Shown here: positions 58,814 through 64,000 of the stretch, piece by piece | Position numbering within the stretch: position 1 is the stretch's first letter | Layout of the letters: every line of letters begins with the position of its first letter | Assembly: GCF_002234675.1 (NCBI RefSeq) | Contig: NC_019870.2 | Coordinates: 4,472,485 to 4,536,484, forward strand | Direction of reading: 5' to 3' | Length of the DNA stretch: 64,000 nucleotides | Source of the DNA: Oryzias latipes | Taxonomy: Eukaryota > Chordata > Actinopteri > Beloniformes > Adrianichthyidae | Translations under genes and position numbers: made by a program | The notes under the pieces: model-generated | Told to the model about the DNA's origin: nothing | Databases searched by the model: none | Seen by the model: the letters and a program-made list of their open reading frames with translations, nothing else

Positions 58814-61112
58814 TCAGCTTCTGTGTCCGTCCAGTAGAGGCTGCAATTGAAAATCACAGCTTTATTAGGTTCATATTTCACTTCAGCTGCACAGAAACAA
58901 GTGGAGAGTTCCAAAATCAATTTGAAAATTGAAAGAATAAAAGGAAGATGAGCCAAAAAGTATTGATTCATGGTTTAAACCAACTCACATAAGCACTTTC
59001 ATCAGTTTCTGGTCGCCGCCATTCTTCCTTGGACAAGATTCTCAGGAGAACCATCCCAAAAACCACAATCAGGATGCCCAAAAAATTAGCAAACTTTGCT
59101 TCCAAAGGCAGAGAATTATAGGATTCTTTGGTGCTTCCATCCCTGCAGCAGAGACAGAACATTAAATGAGATTTTCCTGCTTGAAAGTGCATCACATGTT
59201 GAAGGAGTTTAGATTTTTGGAGCACTTACAGTGAAAAGATCAGTTTTTCATTAATTCCACTAATACAGGAGGTCAGGCTGAGGATTAAAACCATGGTCCC
59301 CAGCCAGATGTGGACAGGTTTGAGTCTGCTGCGAAACCACAGAGGAGAACATGGCAGCAGGAAACCGGCCAAGCCGAGGACCCACTTGTGGAGCAGCATG
59401 ACGGAGCAAATGAGGTTAAGAATTTGCCTTTTTTTTAAATTGTAAACAGCACTAATGTTTCTTTTTTGTCTTTACTACCTGAAACGCAAACAACCCCACA
59501 GTGCAGAGGCCCACCCAGCTGTGCAGAGAGTACAAGTGAGGGATGCTGGCAGCCCGGTGGAAGTCAAAGACGGCATACAAGCCCAGGACAGACAGGAGCA
59601 GAGCCAGCAGCATCAGGCCGCCGTGCACCAGCTTCCAGGTAGACTTCCGCTGACCCCAGGTGGACGGCACACGATACACCACAGCCGCTGCAAGACAAAA
59701 AGGACCAAAAAATACTGTTAAGACATGATTTAAGTATTGAAAAGCCATCAAACATACTGACAACAAATTAATAGTCAGATCATAAGAAGTTAAAAGATGT
59801 GTCTGCTGCTTTAAAGGATACTTTATTAAACTTTTATTTCTTTTAGAGCGACACACCTTAAAAAAACTCACACAAATATGCACACACCTACTAACCAGTG
59901 AAAATGAATTTTGAGCATGGTGAGTGACCCAACCCCCCCCCCCCCCCCAATACATTATGACATCACAGCAGGCAGAAAAAAAGAAAAGAATGGGGCCTAA
60001 ATCTCTTATGGGACTCAAAAATGTCAAAATCCACAAACAAAACCAAAAAACTTGTCCAAAGGAAGTTTTTTAAATCATTATGGGATGGCCACAGGACCTA
60101 CAGCTTGGTGGCCGTTTTGTGGTAAAGTGTGAAATTTGGTGATTTTCCCAGTTTTTCATGATACAGGAAAAGAAAACTATCGTTCAGGCTATCTTAACGA
60201 CATTTCTCACAAACACCACCAATTAAAGTCCATAACCACCATCTTGAATTAAAAAACAGAACAAAGCAAACCCCTTTAGTACCTTCCACACATTTAAACT
60301 CCTCCTGGGGATTTTGATCTATCTTTTCCTAACTACTTAACCCTTGTGCTATCCCATGACCCCCACCCCTCCATTGACGTGTTATTCCTACCATGACAAA
60401 GGTGGATAAAGGCGGAAAGATTTCATGTAATCCATGGACACCAGTGAAGATCACAAATCATTGAAGAAAAAAGGTTCAGCGCACTGTCTAGTGGGTCTAG
60501 ATGACCCAACTCCCAACGTTAAAGTGCTTAGGATAGCACAAGGGTTAAGCATCATTGATAAAAATTAAAAAAAATGTCAGTTTTTTAAGTTTGCAAATTA
60601 GGTTAGGAAATTCTTTACACAGATGAAATGCTTTTTTGGGTAAAGTTAACAAAACTCAGATGAGAAATATTAGTGGAATAACTCTTTAAATTACGTCATT
60701 GTGCTGCAGAGTTTATTGCACCATGAAAAGCAACTTCCATCAAAACCACAGAGCTGTAATAAATCATCTTTAAACTGTAGTTTATTGATGCTTAGGTAAA
60801 TAAGACATTTGTAAAAAAAAACAAAAAAACAATTGAAATGAGTTTCCATATAGTCACAAGAATCAGAGTCTGTTTGATTAAAGTGTGTTAAAGTGGCTTT
60901 CAGTTCCACAGAGTAAAAAACTCACAGATGCCGTACAGAACCACCAGACCCGACACCATGAAGACGGGGTGCCAGTTAAACTGCAGGTCCGATCCATCCC
61001 AGGCGAAGCCGCCTTGCCACACGCCGCTCCAGCAGCTGACAAACAGCACGCAGAGCAGGCCCAGACCCAGGCACAGCGAGAAGGACCAGTAGAAAGACTC
61101 AGGAGGCCTCAT
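58814..61112 (-). CDS. cyb561a3: Cytochrome b561 family member A3, lysosomal ascorbate-dependent ferric reductase
   Basis: Moves electrons from cytosolic ascorbate across the late-endosomal/lysosomal membrane to reduce ferric iron. Five coding exons on the minus strand: 61112-60926, 59687-59479, 59384-59230, 59142-58989, 58840-58814; 732 bases, 243 aa (human 242), all GT-AG and in phase. Six transmembrane helices are expected; the first is SFSLCLGLGLLCVLFV. The four haem histidines of the family are present at 48 (FNWHP), 84 (KLVHGG), 118 (YSLHSWVG) and 157 (LKPVHIW). WQGGFAWDGSDLQFNWHPV and INEKLIFSL match CYB561A3 better than CYB561 or CYBRD1. The last exon codes only PLLDGHRS, a di-leucine tail like the human PLLHDGE. 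A 5' untranslated extension to 61143 is suggested by GTGCCACAG|CCTG. An in-frame ATG at 61154 lies before that acceptor and was not chosen. Confidence 0.94.
59929..59948. repeat. Poly-C tract in a cyb561a3 intron
   Basis: An almost uninterrupted run of about 18 cytosines (guanines on the transcribed strand). Simple-sequence feature. Confidence 0.85.
60008..60336 (-). repeat. GATGGCCACAGG dispersed repeat, partial copy
   Basis: Reverse complement of 63050-63640: AAAGGAAGTTTTTTAAATCATTATGGGATGGCCACAGG matches CCTGTGGCCATCCCATAATAATTTCC...CTTCCTTT in two blocks, and GGGATTTTGATCTATC...CCTAACT is the shared end. It is cut by the MITE at 60341. Confidence 0.6.
60341..60544. mobile_element. piggyBac-like MITE with intact TTAA duplication
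   Basis: CCCTTGTGCTATCC to GGATAGCACAAGGG, 204 bases, flanked by perfect TTAA on both sides (60337-60340 and 60545-60548). Orientation is opposite to 57588-57793. It lies in cyb561a3 intron 1, inside another repeat. Confidence 0.85.
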
Positions 61113-61143
61113 GTTTACAAGACGGGGATGGAGATAAAACAGG

Positions 61144-61944
61144 CTGTGGCACATTCAGGAAAAATCTGTTAAAATGGAGATTTTGTAGGAAATAAATAAT
61201 TAAATAATAAACGAGAATGATTTAAAAAAATTATATAAAATCCTATCAGTTTAGGTAAGCAACAAGTAAATTCGACAACATTTCTCTGGCGCACATAAGA
61301 TCTGAAAATCCTCACTTACCAGACGTTTGCTTTACTCTAACACAACTCTGCTCTGTTTTCACAAAGAAGTTGTTCCTTTTCATGCTGAGGTTACATCAGG
61401 AGTCATTTCTGATGTTTAATAATCCTGCAAGGAGGGAGGGAGGGAGATTTGTTCTGCCGAGTTTGTGTGAGAAGAATATTTTCCTGCCTCCGTGTCGTTC
61501 ATTGACGCACATTGGTTATGGTGTAGTCATGTGGAAAAAACAACAACAACAAAAGCATCAGGTGACTTCTTTGAACAAAACATTGTCCCCTTTGTTTATT
61601 GCTCAACATTTTAATTCTTAGAGATATATGTGAATGTAATGGATGGTAAAAAATAAATAAAAAAAGTGCACTGACCATGGTTACAACACACTCCCAAGAC
61701 AGAACAAGAAATCTCCTTTGTACTAACTGTAAAGCATGGCATTGGGGGTGTCATGATTGGGCAAAATCCAATTGACATAGTTTCTGCTCTCCTGTCAAAA
61801 AGTAGCTAATAAAGATATATTAAACATTTATATAACAGCACTAATAAATAAATCCATTTTCAGAAGAAAAAGCAGGGTTGAATGCCATATTGCTGAATGA
61901 ATAATGACATTTAAAGAGTAATAATTGGAAAAAAGAAAAGGAAA
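61144..61944. other. 5' flank of cyb561a3
   Basis: The promoter and any non-coding first exon of cyb561a3 should lie here. A purine-rich run (GGAGGGAGGGAGGGAGA near 61430) stands out; there is no CpG island and no clear donor that I would defend. Confidence 0.35.
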
Positions 61945-62530
61945 GAAATGATCAAAGTTGACCATAAATAGAGTGAAAACAGCACAATAACTTTTGGGGT
62001 GGCTGTGGGGCAGCGGTAGGGCACCAATATTGCAGGTTCGATTCCCGCCTTGCACGCCCATGAGTCCATGCGTCCTTGGGCAAGACACTGAACCCCACCT
62101 TGCCTCTGGTGGTAGGCGGGCGCCTGTGTTAGGGGATTGGAGCCGCCACCAGTGTGTGAATGTGTGTGTGACTGTAAAGCGCTTTGGGCCTTGTTGGTAG
62201 AAAAGCGCTATGTAAGTACACGGCATTTAACAATAACAAAAAATATACTTTTGTGAAAAATGCCAGCGCCGGATATCGAAGCAGCGAGCTTCTGAACCAT
62301 AGAAAGGAGCAAAGGTTTTCAAGGATTCCTCATGTGTTTCAATGGCGGCAAAAATCCTGGAATCATCTTGAAAAATTCAAGGAAAGACCAAAAGTTTCAG
62401 CTTGAAAAAGCTGAAAAAGCTGAACATTTTAATGGCTCAGTGGGTAAAAAAGCGAAAATTTGTAGGAGTTAAGCGGTAAAAGCTGATGGAAGATACTGCA
62501 ATAAAGAAATAAAGAAAGAGAAAGAGGAAA
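61945..62530 (+). repeat. GATCAAAGTTGACCATA family, copy 2, split by a SINE
   Basis: Matches 25890-26240 on both sides of the insertion: GATCAAAGTTGACCATAAAT and GTGAAAACAGCACAATAA before it, GTGAAAAATGCCAGCGCCGG, GCAAAGGTTTTCAAGGATT and TGTAGGAGTTAAG after it. Confidence 0.7.
61992..62229 (+). repeat. tRNA-derived SINE with target-site duplication
   Basis: A box GTGGGGCAGCGGTAGGGC, B box GGTTCGATTCCC, body GGGCAAGACACTGAACCCC, tail GTAAAGCGCTTTGGGC and AAAAGCGCTATGTAAGT. It is flanked by an 8-bp direct repeat ACAATAAC (61984-61991 and 62230-62237). Same family as 13268-13588. Confidence 0.85.
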
Positions 62531-62734
62531 ATAATAGGTTGAAGGCTTTATAGCATTTGGATTCAACCAATTAAAGCCAGAAGTGGCGATGTGCGGCCCA
62601 CAAGTGAGACCCGCCCTGACCTTCTCTGCCCTCTTTTGACCTGCCCTAACTGACTAAGCAGCAGCTACACGCCCCTCACTTTCTTTTCTGCCTCTGCCCC
62701 AACCACCTTGGTTAGACTAATTCATTTAAACAAA

Positions 62735-63640
62735 CACATTTTTTCAGAATGGCGGCTTTTCTATTGGATTTACCTCCGTTTTTGGTCGCCTGGGGGTGAC
62801 AAACAGGTCGATATGATTTTTAGAAGAATCTGCAAAAGTAAACTTTTGGATTTCCTTGGCAACTGAGGTTTTTGGTTTTTGGTCACGCCCACATTCCCAT
62901 TATGTTTATATCGTATGTTATATCATTTTGTTCACATTATTCTGGTGAAAAAATATCAGAGAACCAGGGAAAAGTCACTTTTGCGAGCTCAACGTGCTAA
63001 CGTCGTTCAAAATCGACAAACTTCCCACTGCTGCTCGATGAGTTAGGAGGGGATAGATTGAAATCCCAAGGAGTTTAAGCCTTTTTCACCAGAGCTTTAG
63101 CTCCAGTGTTTACATTCTTACGACTACCGTAACTCTTTAATCGTTTACTCTGTTATTGATTCCAGCAGATTCTGAGGTGGAGAAAAGCACCTTTTGTCTA
63201 ATACACTTTACATTTGTAAAGTATTGCATAATGGCGCAAGGCTGACAGGAAGAGCTGCTTTTCTTTTCACCAGAAGCTGCTGATTCACAGCTGTTGCGTG
63301 AACAGACAAAGATTTATGATATGTCAAAAATTATTCAGATGCTGCTGCCAATAGCTCCAGCGTTAACACATTTGCGGAAGAAACTAAAGAGGATTTTTTT
63401 TTTTAAATTAAAGATGGCGGCCTCTTCCAGAGGTCAAAGGTCAACCACACTTTGGCTGTGTCTGGACCTAAACTGGTGGCTAGTGTGTGAAATTTCATGA
63501 AGATTGTTTGAACAAAAGTTTTCTTTTCCAGTACTGTACGACAATATAAAATTATTTATTATATCAAGTTCCTGTGGCCATCCCATAATAATTTCCAAAC
63601 TTCCTTTGGACTTCCTTGACACGTTTGGTGAGTTTTTGAG
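62735..63640 (+). repeat. GATGGCCACAGG dispersed repeat, longest copy
   Basis: About 900 bases that include all segments seen in the partial copies at 24745, 39825 and 60008: GGTCGCCTGGGGGTGA, GGATTTCCTTGGCAAC, GAAATCCCAAGGAG, CCAGTGTTTACATTCTTACG, AAAGATGGCGGCC, CCTGTGGCCATCCCATAAT. No coding frame survives and no terminal repeats are obvious, so its class is unknown. Confidence 0.55.
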
Positions 63641-64000
63641 TATGTGATGAGGGAGAAATTTTCACTCAAAAGGCGCAAGGCGAGAACTGCTGTGGGACAG
63701 ATGACTGTTTATTATAGGAACATACAGACGAAAAGACAAAATCTTTCTATAAAATTGTTCTTAAAGACCATAGAGAATTTTATTTCTTTAATAATTCCTT
63801 ATGCATCAAACTCCTTTTATTTATTTTTTACTACCGTTTCCTGGTTATTGTCTTGTTTAGAAGATCAGTTTGTGAAAGTTGGTTGCTTTTGTTGACAACA
63901 CATGTTTAGAATAATTAAACAAGGTGAAGAGGCAATCTAGCCACAGGGGTTGCAAGCCAGTAACTTCTGTGCCGGTCCCAAGCCCGGATAAATAGAGAGG
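63641..64000. other. Right edge, no gene recognised
   Basis: AT-rich sequence with short frames only. Nothing recognisable before the window ends. Confidence 0.5.

Noticed and set aside
59452..60036. Open frame of 194 codons on the minus strand
   Set aside because: It is cyb561a3 exon 2 with intron read-through on both sides; the acceptor at 59687 and donor at 59479 bound the real part.
61992..62229. tRNA gene suggested by GGTTCGATTCCC
   Set aside because: It is the head of a SINE with a target-site duplication.
1..64000. Endogenous retrovirus, CRISPR array or bacterial-type operon
   Set aside because: No long terminal repeats, gag/pol/env-like frames, regularly spaced repeats or operon spacing were seen.

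Overview
The window is vertebrate nuclear DNA and almost certainly from a teleost fish: AT-rich, intron-rich, with small interspersed repeats of fish type (tRNA-derived SINEs, teleost-style LINE fragments, many short inverted-repeat transposons). A percomorph such as a medaka-like fish is plausible, but I cannot fix the species. There are no operons, CRISPR arrays, rRNA genes or free-standing tRNA genes.

Four protein-coding genes can be rebuilt exon by exon with consistent splice phases and intact frames. They are nln (minus, 24058-37198, 13 coding exons, 701 aa), sgtb (plus, 38989-43765, 10 coding exons, 306 aa), trappc13 (minus, 46255-56448, 12 coding exons, 411 aa) and cyb561a3 (minus, 58814-61112, 5 coding exons, 243 aa). 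nln and sgtb are head to head across a CpG-rich promoter near 37.1-37.7 kb. sgtb and trappc13 converge near 44.5-46.1 kb. trappc13 and cyb561a3 are in tandem on the minus strand. The block TRAPPC13-SGTB-NLN is the arrangement known from human chromosome 5q12, where the next gene is ERBIN. A CpG-rich block at 22.0-22.8 kb with a strong minus-strand splice donor fits the non-coding first exon of erbin, and positions 1-22039 then fit its first intron; no erbin coding exon is visible.

The genes are housekeeping rather than a pathway: a zinc metallopeptidase for short peptides (nln), an Hsp70/Hsp90 co-chaperone with TPR repeats (sgtb), a subunit of a vesicle-tethering complex (trappc13) and an ascorbate-dependent b561 ferric reductase of late endosomes and lysosomes (cyb561a3).

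The accessory interest is in the repeats. Several families recur within the window: a piggyBac-like MITE with TTAA sites (four copies), a DNA-transposon family with a conserved ORF start resembling P2X7-C-type fish ORFs (five copies), a palindromic family (three copies), a family with TTAAAGGGCCTATATCATGC ends (two copies), and two unclassified families. Nested insertions can be read directly, including a SINE with an 8-bp target duplication in one repeat whose empty-site relative lies 36 kb away. A 44-unit AT microsatellite sits 17 bases from a splice acceptor of nln.
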